A DNA stretch of 64,000 bases. Source: Cardinalis cardinalis. Lineage: Eukaryota > Chordata > Aves > Passeriformes > Cardinalidae. Both the position numbers and the translations under genes were made by a program. How positions within the stretch are numbered: position 1 is the first letter of the stretch; each line of letters begins with the position of its first letter. Location: assembly GCA_014549065.1 (NCBI GenBank), contig JACDOX010000004.1, forward strand, positions 12,844,581 through 12,908,580, written 5' to 3'. Of this stretch, positions 49,861-62,239 are shown in pieces. The notes under the pieces are model-generated. The model saw nothing but the letters and a program-made list of their open reading frames with translations, was not told the DNA's origin and did not search any database.

Positions 49861-52078
49861 TATTCCACATTCTTCCCTCTGCACTGTTTAGTAAAACAGA
49901 TACTGCAGGTGGGAATAAAAATGGAAATAAAAAAAATATTTGAATGAAGGTTATATGATTTTATGGCTCTGCAAAGATTATTTTATTATCTCAAAATTGG
50001 GTCATTTGGTAAATCTGTGGGATCTGTAATTTGCTAGCTCCCACTGCAGTTACATGTGTCTCTTTCAGCCAGTGTTATTTCCTGCCCTGAAAGGATATCT
50101 ACGCTCGTCCTTGGGCACAGCGCCAGTACTCAGAAGACACATCNTAAATACTTGTCATAAATTTTGACAACAAATTAGACTCAGCAGGAGTAAAAAACTC
50201 TTGACAGATTCTGCACTGACTACACTGTCCCAAAATTAATCCCTTTTCTAATTCTTGAAGTGGGAGAAAAAAGGGTAGGATGGACCCCTTTTCCCTTCAG
50301 ACTGGGTTTGTACACTTCCTACACTGAATCCCATTACTTCCTGCTGGTGAATGGATGAGCCATTTAGCCAAAGGCGTGTACCCTTCCAGGGATTAGCTGA
50401 TTTATGGAATTGTCACTTGGTGGTTGCTTTCAAAGATATAGTGTTTTCCTGAATGTCTGTTCAGAGTGCTTTATCAGGTAGTTTGGCACATATGTGTGTG
50501 CTGTCATGGCCAACAGGAGAGAAGATTAATAATGGCAAATCCTGAGGCTCATGGAAATGTGGAAAAAGACTAGGGCATGCATGTGCATTCTCATGTAAGA
50601 GATGAGGAGGAGACCTTCAGTGGCAATAGCCAAGTGGGCCACAAAATCTGTGACTACCTTAATTTCTTCTTCCACTAACTTTTCTCGATAAATCAACTAA
50701 CAGATCCTGAATGTTTCGAAAAACTCATTTTGCTTTGCTTTTATCTGGCAAAAGAGTGTTTTATTGAGAAACCTGCATTCAGTTCCCTCTGTCCACATAC
50801 TGGGTTCTGGCACAGGTGTTCTATCTTTACCACCTTACTATACTTTTTAGTTAACTTTCTGGGTGCTGATGGTTAATCCATGTTTTTTAAGTTGTCTTCA
50901 TAGCTACTTTTCTCTTCCTCTCTTAAAGAAAGGAGGTACACATCTGAAATGAACTCTGGCCAAGCAATTTTCTGGAAACCCTATCATAGTGTAGTCTTAT
51001 CTATATTTGATAGACAGGCTGGAGAATCAAGGGAACTTGTTTTTGGCATTTGCTTCTTACTTTGAAAACTGTAATTAAATATGCTATCATTATCCATATT
51101 TTCCACTTCACTGTATTAGAATTTACTATGTATGTCATGTTAAACATCCTAATANAAGTACTTAACTGGTCTTACTTCTTCCAGAAATGTTTTACTAACA
51201 GCTAAACATAATGGTAAGCATTTTCCCTTTGCATCTGTCCTCTGTTTAAAACAGGTCTATTATTTCAAAGGTTTTCAGTGAGGAATGAAATGGGAAACAG
51301 AAGGCTGTTGCTTACACCAATTTTCAAGGAAAATTTTTTTTTATAATTTCTTGGTAATTCAGTCTTCTTGAAGTTTATGACTCATAGTATTTCTCTGCTT
51401 TTGGGATGATTTTGTAACAGAATATCAGCTTTCTATTTAACAGTTAGTGGCAGAAAGCTTCACTTAGGAGACTTTCTTAGACATCAGGGGTGGAGAGAGG
51501 GAGAAATTTTTCATGAGTATGTAAGAAATCTTAAAGCACATTATCAAATTATTCTTGGCTTTCAAAACCATTTATTTATTTGCCCCCAGCTTTTACTATA
51601 TTCCTTCAAAGTGGGAATTTCATCTGAGTGACTCACATTGTGCAGCCCTGTGAAGGATCCTGTCTGTCTCCAAAGATGACTGAAACAGAGATAGAGAGGT
51701 TAGCACTTCTGGGCTGGAGTTTGTTTTTGGANATCCCATGCTTTGACTCTCTGCTAACATCTACATATTTAAATCAGATAACTGTGCATTGAAACAGGTG
51801 CTTTATCCATCTGATGCATCACCCTGCATCTGATTATACATATACCAATGAGAAGAGTTCATATTCTGTCATTTGCCTGATTTGTTGATTAAACATTTTT
51901 AGATGTCCCCTTGTTTTAAAATTTATACTGGATCATCATTTACAGTAGAATGAAACTGTCTAGGTAAGGAAGGAAGTGAGTGTGTCCTAAGTACAAGAGA
52001 AAATTTTGAGCAAAACACAGCCAANGACTTAGAAAGGAAGTGAAGATGATAGAAATAGGGCAGAAAAAAAAAAAGGAA
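49861..52078. other. Noncoding sequence, no gene seen
   Basis: Unique AT-rich DNA with an 11-A run just before the hairpin at 52079. No exon, RNA gene or repeat family was recognised. Confidence 0.5.
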
Positions 52079-52104
52079 ATAATTTCTGTTGAAACAGAAA
52101 TTAT
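52079..52104. repeat. Perfect 11-bp-arm hairpin, TGAA loop
   Basis: ATAATTTCTGT at 52079-52089 is followed by the loop TGAA and then by its exact complement ACAGAAATTAT at 52094-52104. The stem is AT-rich, and a purine-rich segment (A-run and GGAAA) lies immediately upstream. Confidence 0.88.
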
Positions 52105-52667
52105 GAACTGGAGTGAGGAAAGAAGACATTCAGAAACCACACAAAAAGCTGTTGGTACCTAGTGTGAGAAGCTTCAGATGAGGATCTGAAGATTTTCTTG
52201 CAGGAAAACTTTGACTTTGACTGTATGGTTCTCTGATAGCTTTTTTCCTTTGATAAAATAATTGATTAGTTATTCTATAGCAGGGTGATGGTGTGGACTG
52301 TTTTCATGTTCCAGAGGGTAGGAGAATTCCAAATTCTGAATCACAAACTGTGGTGTCTGGCCACTTGCGTAAAAAACATTTCAGTACCAGAGGATGGAAA
52401 AGGGACTTACAGGACACTTATTCTTCAAAGGACTTCAGAAAAGATCCTTGATATCACAGCTGAATAAACCTGTTACCTGCAGTTNGTACAAAATAATTAA
52501 AAGAAATTGCAATAAAAAGTAAAATTATTATGCTAATTATGTGATGCTGTGACAAAGTCAGGGTGACTTTGCAAAGGAGAATTGAGCTCTATAACCCACT
52601 GGCACACTCTGAGGGTTTCCATGATCACTTCGAGGGGAAACAATTGATGTGATCTCCTAGGATCATA
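52105..52667. other. Noncoding sequence, no gene seen
   Basis: A short spacer of unique sequence. The last 50-60 bases (from about 52610) may already belong to the old LINE that follows, since their wording resembles its upstream coding region, but the match is too weak to set a boundary. Confidence 0.4.
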
Positions 52668-53560
52668 CCAAAGGCTTTTTACAGGATCCTTCACCAAAGC
52701 CTCCTAAACAAAGTGACCCTGGGATTAAAGAGGGATTCCCAACAGAAGAGAAATGACTAAAGGATAGTAAACAAAGTTTGGGAACATATTTTCAGTTTTT
52801 ATGGAGTATATGTATTGCTAGTCTAATCCCATATAATGCATGTGATCAGAACCCTTACAAGTGGTTTGTAAAGGGATGAGTAAAGAAATGTTAAATGTCA
52901 TGTTATTTAGAAGAACTGTTGTCAAGAACTGCAGAGAGATCATATAGTCTGTGTGACCTCATATTGAAATGAAATTCAGATGTGGAGTGATGCACAGGGG
53001 AAAAAGAAGCAATCCCCCCTTTGGACACTGAGCAATGGGCTATTAGCTAACAAACACCACAAGGGATGAGATACAGGAGTTACAGCAGATTGTTCTGTGA
53101 TGAGGTGAGCCAAAAGTTCAGCATCAATCAAAACCAGCAAATGCAATGCTTGGAATTTTTAGAAAGAAGAAGAGAACAAAGCGTAAAGAAAGCTTTATGC
53201 AGCTGGACGTGTGTGTCAGTTTTGTGAATGCTGTGTACAGTTCTGGTTTCTTGTGGCTCCAAAAGGGTCTTCTGAAACTGGAGANGAATCAGATGGTCAA
53301 GATGTATGATAAAAGCTTTGTGGACAACTTCTATACTAAGGNTGTTAACATGTACTAGATAGAACTCTTAAAACTGAACAAGGCATGAACTTGGCATGTG
53401 GCATAGCAAAGATGACACAGGACGCTCAGGACCTTCCACTAAAAGTAGTAGGGGACATGAAATAAAACCAGAGACTACCTGGCCAGTGAGAGCAGAGGTG
53501 GTGATTCTTCACTCAGGGTGGAGTTGAGCCAGGGAACTTTGTTGTATTTACACAGTTAAG
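52668..53560 (+). pseudogene. Ancient CR1/L3-like LINE ORF2 remnant
   Basis: About 890 bp of a highly decayed CR1-clade LINE, covering the region after the reverse-transcriptase core to the C-terminal end of ORF2. Collinear traces of the family protein survive in changing frames. 52757-52804 reads LKDSKQSLGTYFQFLW, matching the family's LKDRKQRV...QF..W block. 52972-53016 reads KFRCGVMHRGKRSNP, matching the KFN...VMH.GK.NP block. 53146 onward reads MLGIFRKKKRTKRK and then YSSGFLWLQKGLLKLE, matching the MLG.I.KG and Y..QFW.PQ..KDI..LE blocks. The 3' part (53430-53550) keeps 'ttcttcactcagggtggagt' and 'tgagccagggaact'. Stops, frameshifts and deletions show it is dead. Its decay is much greater than in the avian CR1 tails elsewhere here, and the wording is closer to the old amniote CR1/L3 type. 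Subfamily is uncertain. Confidence 0.8.
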
Positions 53561-55378
53561 ATTGATTGGAAAAGTAACTGGACCAATTCANGGAATTAAA
53601 AACATTATCTGTCAACTGCAAAGATGCTGTGTCTGGCTAAGTCCAGCACTCTCAGGAAATAACATTATGNATTTTGTTATTATACAATTGCCTAGGCTCT
53701 TTCCTCTGAGCAGTGACAGGTGCTGTGCTTCAACCTTTGGTATTGTCATCATCTTGGTCTTTCATCTTTTTGGTACTATTTGANGTCTGCTATGCATCTG
53801 TATTTAGCCTTTGAACTCAGAAGGCTTAATGAATTTGGCTGGTGTGCATCAACTGGAAGAACAAATATGGTCNTTTTCAGAGTCTACAAAACTAATGTAT
53901 AACACACAAAATACTGTAAAGTGAGTTAGAAACCCAAGTAAGGTACAGACCTTTTCTTCTCTTGGTATCCGAGACACCTTGATCTANTATGCACATTTTA
54001 TTGGCAATGATTTGTTCATATATATTTTTTCTATGAAAAAATTGGTAGACCTTTTATCCCATTACATCACCACATATTAAAATCTAAATTTTATAACATA
54101 CACCTGCAGTAACAAGACTTTTGATTCACCAGCATGTGCATACAAGAAGGGTGGCTGACATAGTATGTGGAAATATGTGTACATTAAATACATGTAGATA
54201 ATTTAATTTCAAAACCTAAATTATTTCTGTAGTTTTATGTAGTATAGAATTGTAAGCAGTGCTGCTAAGAGATTTAATTAAATTTGATAAGTTAATTTTA
54301 GAAAATCAATAAATAGATATGAAAGTTTATCATTATGACATTGAATCTGTTGCTTGCAGATTGCAATTGAATGTCAAGGGAAGAATTTATTAACCCACTG
54401 ATATGTTCATCTTCTGAAATTACAAGAAAGTAAAAATAAAATTACATAATCAAACTGTTGATAGACAGAATAAGGGCCTAGGAGATTATATAAATATAAT
54501 TCATTTTTTCCTCTCAGATTGGATCTCCTGATATGATTAGCCTTTTCAGTGTCACAGAGAGCAGAAGATTATCATATACCAAATTTAGGCAGTGGTCATT
54601 GTTAATTGATTAGAACCAGGGAAAGTGAATAATCTGTCTGAGTTTTTAAAAGGTTACTAGCTAATAAGTCACGAGAAACCCCATGTAGAAAATATCTCAA
54701 AACATGAATCATACAGAATTAAAGTCCTATTAAAAATCTGTGCATGGAAGGAGTGACTAAATTCACCTTGAAGTAGTATGGACAAGCTTAATGCATAGAT
54801 ACTACATTGCTGTCAGTGGCGTTGGCCATGGGATGATCTGAGATTTGTGTACGAGGGTGTGTGTGATATTTCCGTCCAGCTGAGATTTTGAAAAGGCTAG
54901 ATGAGTGCTGTGTTAACAATCCTGTCATCCTTGCTGTAAAGAGGATAGAAGTAATCTGCAGGAACACTGTACTTTGAAAACTTGCACGTCTCTGTTATGT
55001 TAAACAGCAGACTCATCCAGAAGATGCGTGGTCTCTACAGCTGTCTCTGTGCTGTCTGGGCAAAGCTTTAACTCCTTATGCACCCACGGTGAGCACCCAT
55101 GGGCATGCANCCTGTCAGGTTACTCCTCAGGCATATAATGAAATAATACAAGATGAATATGAATTTAGGAGAGGTTAGATTTGGAGTTGTGAGAGTTTTC
55201 TTGGTCCTATTAATCCAGGACATTCTATATATCTAGCCATTCTGACACAAAATATTTCTCCACTTTTGTTTTAAATTATTTCTTAATAGAGAGCTTATGA
55301 ACATTGCTGTATTAAAACCATAAGGTAGCCTGAATTAAACGTTACTTCTGTCTTCAGAGCCACAAAATGTACTTGCAT
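53561..55378. other. AT-rich noncoding sequence, no gene seen
   Basis: Unique AT-rich sequence. No exon, repeat family or RNA gene was recognised. Confidence 0.5.
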
Positions 55379-55420
55379 ACTAAAGGCATATAAACACTAA
55401 GGTGTTTATATGCATTTAGT
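55379..55420. repeat. 19-bp-arm hairpin, one mismatch, 4-nt loop
   Basis: The left arm ACTAAAGGCATATAAACAC (55379-55397) and right arm GTGTTTATATGCATTTAGT (55402-55420) pair at 18 of 19 positions around the loop TAAG. The only mismatch is G at 55385 opposite A at 55414. This is the longest near-perfect inverted repeat I found. The stem is shorter than a typical animal microRNA precursor (about 30 bp), so a microRNA call is not supported by the sequence alone. Confidence 0.9.
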
Positions 55421-55799
55421 TACTTGGAGAATACCGAAGGTCTTCATTTAAGTGAGAGACAAGATGAAACTTTATCTATAAATTAATAAGTAAAAAATGG
55501 AGAACACGTATGTGTGCATATATTACATATATAACATTGTATCACTACCAGCCGGGAAAAGCAAAGGTTTTGCTGCAGCAGCTTTTAACATTTGCGAACA
55601 GCTGTGCCTCCCCTATGCTGTTTAAGTCTGATACTCTGCCAATCAACAGTTGTGCCAGAATAAGAGAAAATTTGCACATAGTCATAGTTGGCAACTCAAA
55701 TCTTCTTGCCAGAGAAGTTCACAGCAGCCCCTGTGCATTTTCTTGTGGTTTAAATAAAATGTCACTCTCAGGCTGGCACTCTCTATTATTCTCAACTGC
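55421..55799. other. Noncoding sequence, no gene seen
   Basis: A + frame of 100 codons (55510-55812) crosses this segment. Its middle part has balanced composition but no domain I recognise and no clear splice sites. It could be a conserved noncoding piece. Confidence 0.35.
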
Positions 55800-56075
55800 T
55801 GCCTGTCTGTAGCCCTGCCAGAGCAAATGAAATGTGAGTGCCATTCCCAGCACTGCTGGATGGCAGCAGCGGCAGAGCGTGCAGGACAGACAGTGGCCAT
55901 GCAGACGGACTGTGCATGGCCATCCGTGTGCTGGGGGCTGACGTGGCACAGAGATGAGGACCCAGAGCAGAGGGCTGGTGGGAGCACAGCGATGGCACCG
56001 AGCAGGTGGGCAGCNTGACGGGAAGCAGGGCACCCTCCCAGCACTGCGGCTCCTGTCTCCCTTTGCTCTGTGAAA
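55800..56075. other. GC-rich patch, function unknown
   Basis: A locally GC-rich block with GCAGCGGCAGAGCG and CACAGCGATGGCACCGAG-like wording and a few CpG dinucleotides. Frames of 63 to 138 codons are open on both strands with Cys-, Ser- and Pro-rich translations of no known family. There is no TATA or splice support. It may be a fragment of an unrecognised repeat. Confidence 0.35.
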
Positions 56076-57599
56076 CCAGGCGGCTACAGTGCAGCAATAC
56101 ACTTGTAAACAAGTGCAGATCCCAGTACAAGCCAAGGTACAATTCTGTCTGCCTGTTTTTAGGTTTTTTGCTGTTTTTCTTTCACCTCATGTCCATGGTG
56201 TAAGTCATCCCAGACCCCTCCAACAGCATTTTCTGCACCACATACTCTTTGTTCTGCTGTGCTTTACATGACTTCTGTGCTTCCCTTCATGTGTAACATC
56301 TGCTGAAGATGATAAAAATTGTCACAGATTCTTAGAGGAAACCCAATTCTCTAGTNACATATGTACACACATTTTCACTACCATCTTTGACTCACATNTT
56401 TTTCTTCTTTTAGATGAGCTTCACTCTTATAGCTATCATTCTTCTTGTAGGCAATGAAGGCAGGTCACTGAGCTGCTGCAAAACTGTCCTGTGTCCATGA
56501 ATACACCTTTATGTTAGTGTAGATTATCCACCACGTATGAGAACATCTTAGCATTAAAANTGAAAAGGATTAAACTCTGGAGAACTCTGCTCTAGCATGC
56601 AGAAGTCACAGAGGATTATGTGCTAACTATCAGCAAAATTTAATGATGAAGCAATGGTTTGTTGCAATTACTGTGAACAGACACTGATATGTTTTCTGTA
56701 GAGATGTTTTCAGCACATCATCTGGAAATCCACACAACTCAGTTATGTTCCGTGAGCTTTTTCTGGTGTTGATTTCAGAGTAGATACTTCTGAGATTTTT
56801 CAGGAGAAATTTTGCTTTTGAACCCAAGGGAAAAACAACAGTAAAGAGATCTGAAATGAAAAGCATTTCTTTTTCTTTTACTACTAATCTCTCTTAGAGA
56901 AAATAACAGTGTGTGAGAGGATAAAGGGCAGCATTTCTAAAATTATCTAAGCATCATTGCAGCCTTAGTTCCATTTTCAAAGTGATGTAAGCACTTTGGA
57001 GCCTAAGGGCTCCAACAGGTTCAGATAATATCCTTATTGTAGTTCAAAATTTGATAAAGTACTCTGGGTGCCTAATTCACACTGAAGTCTACATTCTTTG
57101 ATGNTCTCATAAGCCCTGCTAGCTACCTCTCTGAATCGATATGAAGTCTCCTGAAAATTGGACACTCAATTTCACAAAAATGCAGTGGGATTCAAGTGCT
57201 AATGTCACTTCTTAAAACAGGCTTTAAAATCCTAAACTGCATAAAATCTGACTTTTAAAAGCATGAAAACACTGTCAGATGCAGAAATATGTCAAAAGGA
57301 ATTTTCCTAAACCCCGAGGATGTCAAGAGGACATAAAAAAAGGGAAAAGGAAAGCAGTCAATTTGCACATCAAATATCTCTCAGCTAATAGAAAAAGCAG
57401 ATAGCATGCTTTCAGGCAAACACCACTTTATCAAAGCACTAATATTTTTAGTTGCTTAGAAGCTTTGACTCTTAAAGCTACATATATGGCTGGACATGCA
57501 GCAGATGTTAGTTGTAGAAGTGTGTGTGGAACAATCAGTTCCATTCAAGCCTCACAAATACACCTCCTACTAATCTCACACCAAAAGTCCTCTATTATG
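56076..57599. other. Noncoding sequence, no gene seen
   Basis: Unique AT-rich sequence. Frames of about 60 to 78 codons on both strands have no motifs. No repeat was recognised. Confidence 0.5.
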
Positions 57600-58110
57600 G
57601 TCTCCATAAGAGAGACACAGGATCTAAACTTAGGCTTGCCCAGTGGTAGTGAGTGGGTCCTCATCAGCACATCCCATTAGCAGTCAAGGACANACAGCAA
57701 ACTTGTGGGACAGCAGGAGAACTGGGCTTATTGCACTTGGAAAGTACAGAGGCTACGTCTATCCTAAAAAAGTGCCAGGCTGTGATTCTGGGTGCTGGTG
57801 TGAGTTTGTCTTTGCCCTGTGACTGCAGGAATGACCCCTGAAATAGCTGAGGGCTGTAGTATGGAACCATCTCCCAGACAATCCCTGTGCCCCATTGGGG
57901 CAGGGAGGTGCAAGCCAGAGACCACTGCCGATGGCATCTCGGGNCTCGGCACCTTGCTTGGTCGGGCTTGTGCTACTGCCATCATCCTAGCCGTGCCACC
58001 TGGTTTGAAAGCTGGAGAATTTCTCCTTGCCAGGTGTGGTAAGGGTACAGCAAAGAGTATTGTGTTAGTAGAAGATGTGAGAGGAAGCTTCAGNTATGGG
58101 GTGCAGCTGT
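57600..58110. other. GC-richer patch, function unknown
   Basis: About 500 bp of elevated GC with overlapping frames on both strands (62 to 97 codons) and no recognisable product. The phrase GGCTACGTCTATCCTAAAAAAG (57749-57770) is faintly reminiscent of some old amniote DNA-transposon ends, but I found no paired terminal inverted repeat, so no element is called. Confidence 0.3.
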
Positions 58111-60469
58111 AAGGAAATCACTAGTTTTGCTGCTTACTTCTTCTGTTAAGATTTAATATTTAAACATTTTGACAGGCTGTATTTTCCAGGATCAAGAAGG
58201 TGGCCGTCCACGACAATATGAAGTCAGCAAACATTGTCAGAAGTGTTTCTGCTTTGCTTGTCCCTATTTTTAGTCCATTCCTCTTGCTAGCCATGTGATG
58301 CCTCACTACTGCATTACTCTGAGNGCTCTTGGAGGCATAAACAAGCAATGTCACCAAGCCTGTTCTCATAGCCAAAGATTTAGCACCCAGCATGTATTGC
58401 AGAATTGTCCTAGAAAAAAGGTGAAGTAGTGAGTATGGAGAAACATGGATTCAGAACAACTCATGCTGCTGTGATAATGTTAGAAAATTCTCTGTTTTAA
58501 TAAGGTAAGATCAGAAAGGCACCAGGTCTAGCAATGTTTGTTTTGCCTTCTCTTTGAAAATTCAGTAAAAACCACACAAATATTTGTTAACAGATATAGA
58601 TCTCCTCTGATAGTTTTTGCATTTGATGTTTTTACGCTCTTCACAAGCAAACTAATTTGCTACTTAGATATAGAAATAGTCAGTATCATCTATGTGGAAA
58701 ACAGGGAGTGCAAGAAGGCCTCAGGTTTACAACCAGTGAAAACTGAGTTCAGTGTAATTGTCACCATGTGAAAACCAANAGAGTGATGTTAACGCCAGTC
58801 TTTTTCATGAAAGTGCCCAGTGCATGGGCTCTGCATAGATCCCTTTTCCCACTCTGCCTTAGAGAAAATGCAGGCTGGATTAGGTGGACTCTATGTACAG
58901 TTTGGCACACCTGACTCCCACTCAGCACTGCACTAATTTCCAGTCACTGGTGCTCTGATAAGTGGATCTGAAAACAGAGGAATTATTTTTCCAGGGAAGA
59001 GCAGGGTGAGCAAGTGGAGCTTTGGATGAGGTCTGCAGTACCACCACACATTGCCCTCCTCACCTTTGTTTGAACAGCTGAGAAAGGGTTCCTAGGAGAC
59101 GGTAAGATGTCTTCATAAACTCAAAGACTTTTGACACTATCAGCTTTGGTTTAGTAGGTGAAGTTAGATTAATAGAAGGAACAAAGTTTCTCTAGTTCCT
59201 ATAGTGGTAAAAGAAAAATCATCTGAATTATTTAATTGGGGCAAAAGTTCACTGGCCTGGGAGTATCTTTGTTATTCAAAACTGATTTGAGTTTATAGCA
59301 TTTGTGGTTGGACACAGTTTAGCAGAGTGTATGCTTCTACTTATTCAGTACAGACTACAGAAANCTGACTAATAAAAACCTCATGTTGGGTATAGTCCAA
59401 ACTATAATTTAAAGTTTTTTCCAGTGTGAGATTAAACCTGCTTTTTCCTACTGATTAATATGGTGCCAGAATAATTTATGTCAGATTCACATGATGATAA
59501 AACCAAAGAGAGCTCCACTGGTAATATGTTACCCTCACAGTGTCATTGCTTGATTCAATGGACTCATACATTGTTGGCNTCCTTTTCTTCACTAGCCTTT
59601 ATCTGTAATGCTCAGGCTGCATGGAGGGATTCCTTTCTGTCCAGAAATGTGCTGCAGAGAATTAGGGAGCTGCCAAATCCTCTTCTGTATAGTAACAACA
59701 AATTTTAGAAGTAATAACCCTGGGTAGTATTACTAGGTATACAAATGGGGATGTTGGGCAGGGAGCAACCAGCATAAAACTGGATGTGTTGTCCCAGTAA
59801 TCTGACCTGTGGAAAAGAAAAGCAGTTATTGATCCCAAATTTTCNGAGTAACTTGGCCATGAACAAGTAAGCTGAACATACCAACCACATGTCTGAGAGC
59901 TGAAGAAGGCAGAAGATCAAGGGTTTGTCTTTAATGGCTGATTTCCAGCTTCCAAGTGAACATACCCCTTCTGGTCTTCTCTCTAATTTTTCCAAGACAA
60001 AAAAATGTTTTTGTAAATTCCTTAAGGAGCTATGGTTGGCTGTCTCGATGAGATTCAGACAATGAACATTATAATGAAGGATGTTATGGTCCAATCTCCT
60101 GTTAATTTGATGACAAAAATTAGATACACAAGACTTCCATTATCCCTTTTTTGTTTCCTAGGAGAGCGTCTCCTGTTTTGTTGTTTTTATAGAGACTCTT
60201 TCATAATCTTTTGAGACTCATACTAAATCAATTTAGGTTTCCTGCCCTATACAACCATTTCAGAACTCTAATCCTCATATGTTCAAATATCTTCCTGTAA
60301 TTTTAAGTTAAATTTTTTTCATNCCCCTTTACAACCAATTTGCTCTCTTGTTATTATATAATGTAAAACTTACAAAGTGTTTACATTAACTCAAATGTTA
60401 TACATATGTATTTATTATATTTATTACAGATATACACTTCAGTTCAGCAGGTTACTGATGGGAATAACT
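58111..60469. other. Noncoding sequence, no gene seen
   Basis: Unique sequence, GC-richer at about 58.79-59.1 kb. A minus-strand frame of 129 codons (59705-60094) has no recognised domain and includes an N. No exon set, repeat family or RNA gene was identified. Confidence 0.45.
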
Positions 60470-60765
60470 CGTGACTCCCCATAACACCTTTGATTGATGT
60501 GCACTTGCTGCCATTCAGGATAACAATATCTCCACCTGCCTCTGACATGCCTGTGACTTCCATCAATTGTTTATAAGCATTTATNTATTATATATCATCA
60601 GCATACAGCTTACTTGTGAATAAATTTATTAATTTTACTGTAGCTTCCTGTCATATTACAAATTCTGTAATAATGCTAAGTCAATAGGCAAGTCTTTTAC
60701 CTTTATCAGAATAAATGATTAGTTTGTAATGCAGAAAATTCCCTACTGTATTAATAAAACTTCTG
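60470..60765. promoter_or_regulatory. Candidate conserved noncoding element
   Basis: A TCF/LEF-like CTTTGAT at 60488-60494 overlaps a PBX-like TGATTGAT at 60491-60498. Further TAAT words and a CCATCAATTG block follow in non-repetitive sequence. Motif texture is the only evidence. Conservation has not been tested. Confidence 0.22.
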
Positions 60766-62239
60766 TTTGATATTTGAATTCTTGAATATTTGGAGGCTGA
60801 TGTTAAAATAAAACAAAGATGCTTTTCAGAGCAGAGTACTTTTAGCTCCAATATGAAGGGTTTAAAATACTGGAAAAAAAACCCTACCCAAAATTTTTCC
60901 TCTTATGCACAGGTTTAGGAAATTAATTAGTACCTTGAAAATAGTTTAAAATTAACTTCTGTTAAATAAATCCTAATATTCTGAATTTTGGGCATTTTAG
61001 TTTTGACATTTATGGGTCTTTTTACTTTGCATGATTTTATATTTTATGTTTTTAGATATTTGTCAGTTACTTCCATCTAANTATTAAAACAATAAGATAT
61101 CTATGCCCAAATCTCCATTCCCAAAATAATGAGATATGTAATAGAAGCATTTTTTATTTTTCACAGCAAAAGGACATGCATCATCTTATAAAACCACCAG
61201 CTTCACTAGAATAATAGAAAACTTTGGACAAATGAGTCATTTGGCACTACAAATGAGATAACATAAGATAACAAACTTAGAAATTTGAGGATTCAGGTAG
61301 AAGAAATATCAAATAAAGGACACAACTGTAAAAAGTAAAAAGGGAAATAAATAAATACTGCTATTAAAATCAAACAAATATTAAATGGCATTTGAGATAC
61401 CTGATTAACATAATATATGTCTTTCTTTTCTCACAAGAGCACAGATACCTAGGAGCAACAGTGGGAAGTGGTAATTGTATTTTTAAAGTACTATACTTGC
61501 TTCGAAGTTATTTGCAGTTTTCATACCCTTTGGCCACACATTTGCATGTGTATGAAAAATGTTATTTTCCAGAAGACTGAACTCTATTCTATGTAGCATT
61601 AAAAGATTCCTTCCCTTTGGCCCATCAGTTTGATGATGTGATAAATTCAACTGTAACACAAATGGCAAACATTGTGATCCTTTTTATTTTTTTGAGGGAG
61701 ATAAAAATTAATAAATCTGTATTTTGTGCCTCAGGCTTTTCTTCTGTTCAGTGTACTGATCCATTTTGCATTTTTACATTAGTAATTGTTATTATCCAGA
61801 ATGTAAAATGTGTTAGAATGACAAGCTGTACAAATACAGATGATGCCTGCTATTATTACCACGAAATGCTGTACAATGGATATTTCAGTTCCATAGTGTT
61901 TCACTGTAATAGATTTGGAAAACACTAGTATAAAGCATAGGCACATTTATCTGGTTACTATATAGCAAGCTACCCTCTGCAGTGCTTTTGGGAAGAGGAG
62001 GAAAAATACAAGAAGGTGATTTTGGCAGTGAAGGGAAAAATGCAGCATGCCAGCATGGTTTGCCATTAAAGTGGCCTAGAGACCATTTCCATGAGGCAAT
62101 TTGCACACAGCCAAGCCTGTGCTGGAGGTGAGAGGGCTCTGCTGGTGGGGGTGCAAACTTTCAGTGCCAGCTGCCCTTAAGTGCCAGAGATTTTCCAGGA
62201 CTTGCTTCATTTACTAGTATAGATGTAAGAGCCAGAGGT
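60766..62239. other. AT-rich noncoding sequence, no gene seen
   Basis: Unique AT-rich DNA. A 103-codon + frame at 61617-61928 is rich in Cys, Ile and Phe and has no recognised domain. The stretch 61590-61700 is of more balanced composition and may belong to another conserved piece. No gene is called. Confidence 0.45.

Noticed and set aside
55379..55420. MicroRNA precursor
   Set aside because: A 19-bp stem with a 4-nt loop is too short for a standard animal precursor, and I recognise no known mature sequence in it.
57749..57770. DNA-transposon terminus
   Set aside because: Only a weak verbal resemblance, with no matching inverted terminus or target-site duplication seen.
59705..60094. 129-codon minus-strand frame
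   Set aside because: No recognisable domain or retroviral/LINE protein motif, and no evidence of expression signals.
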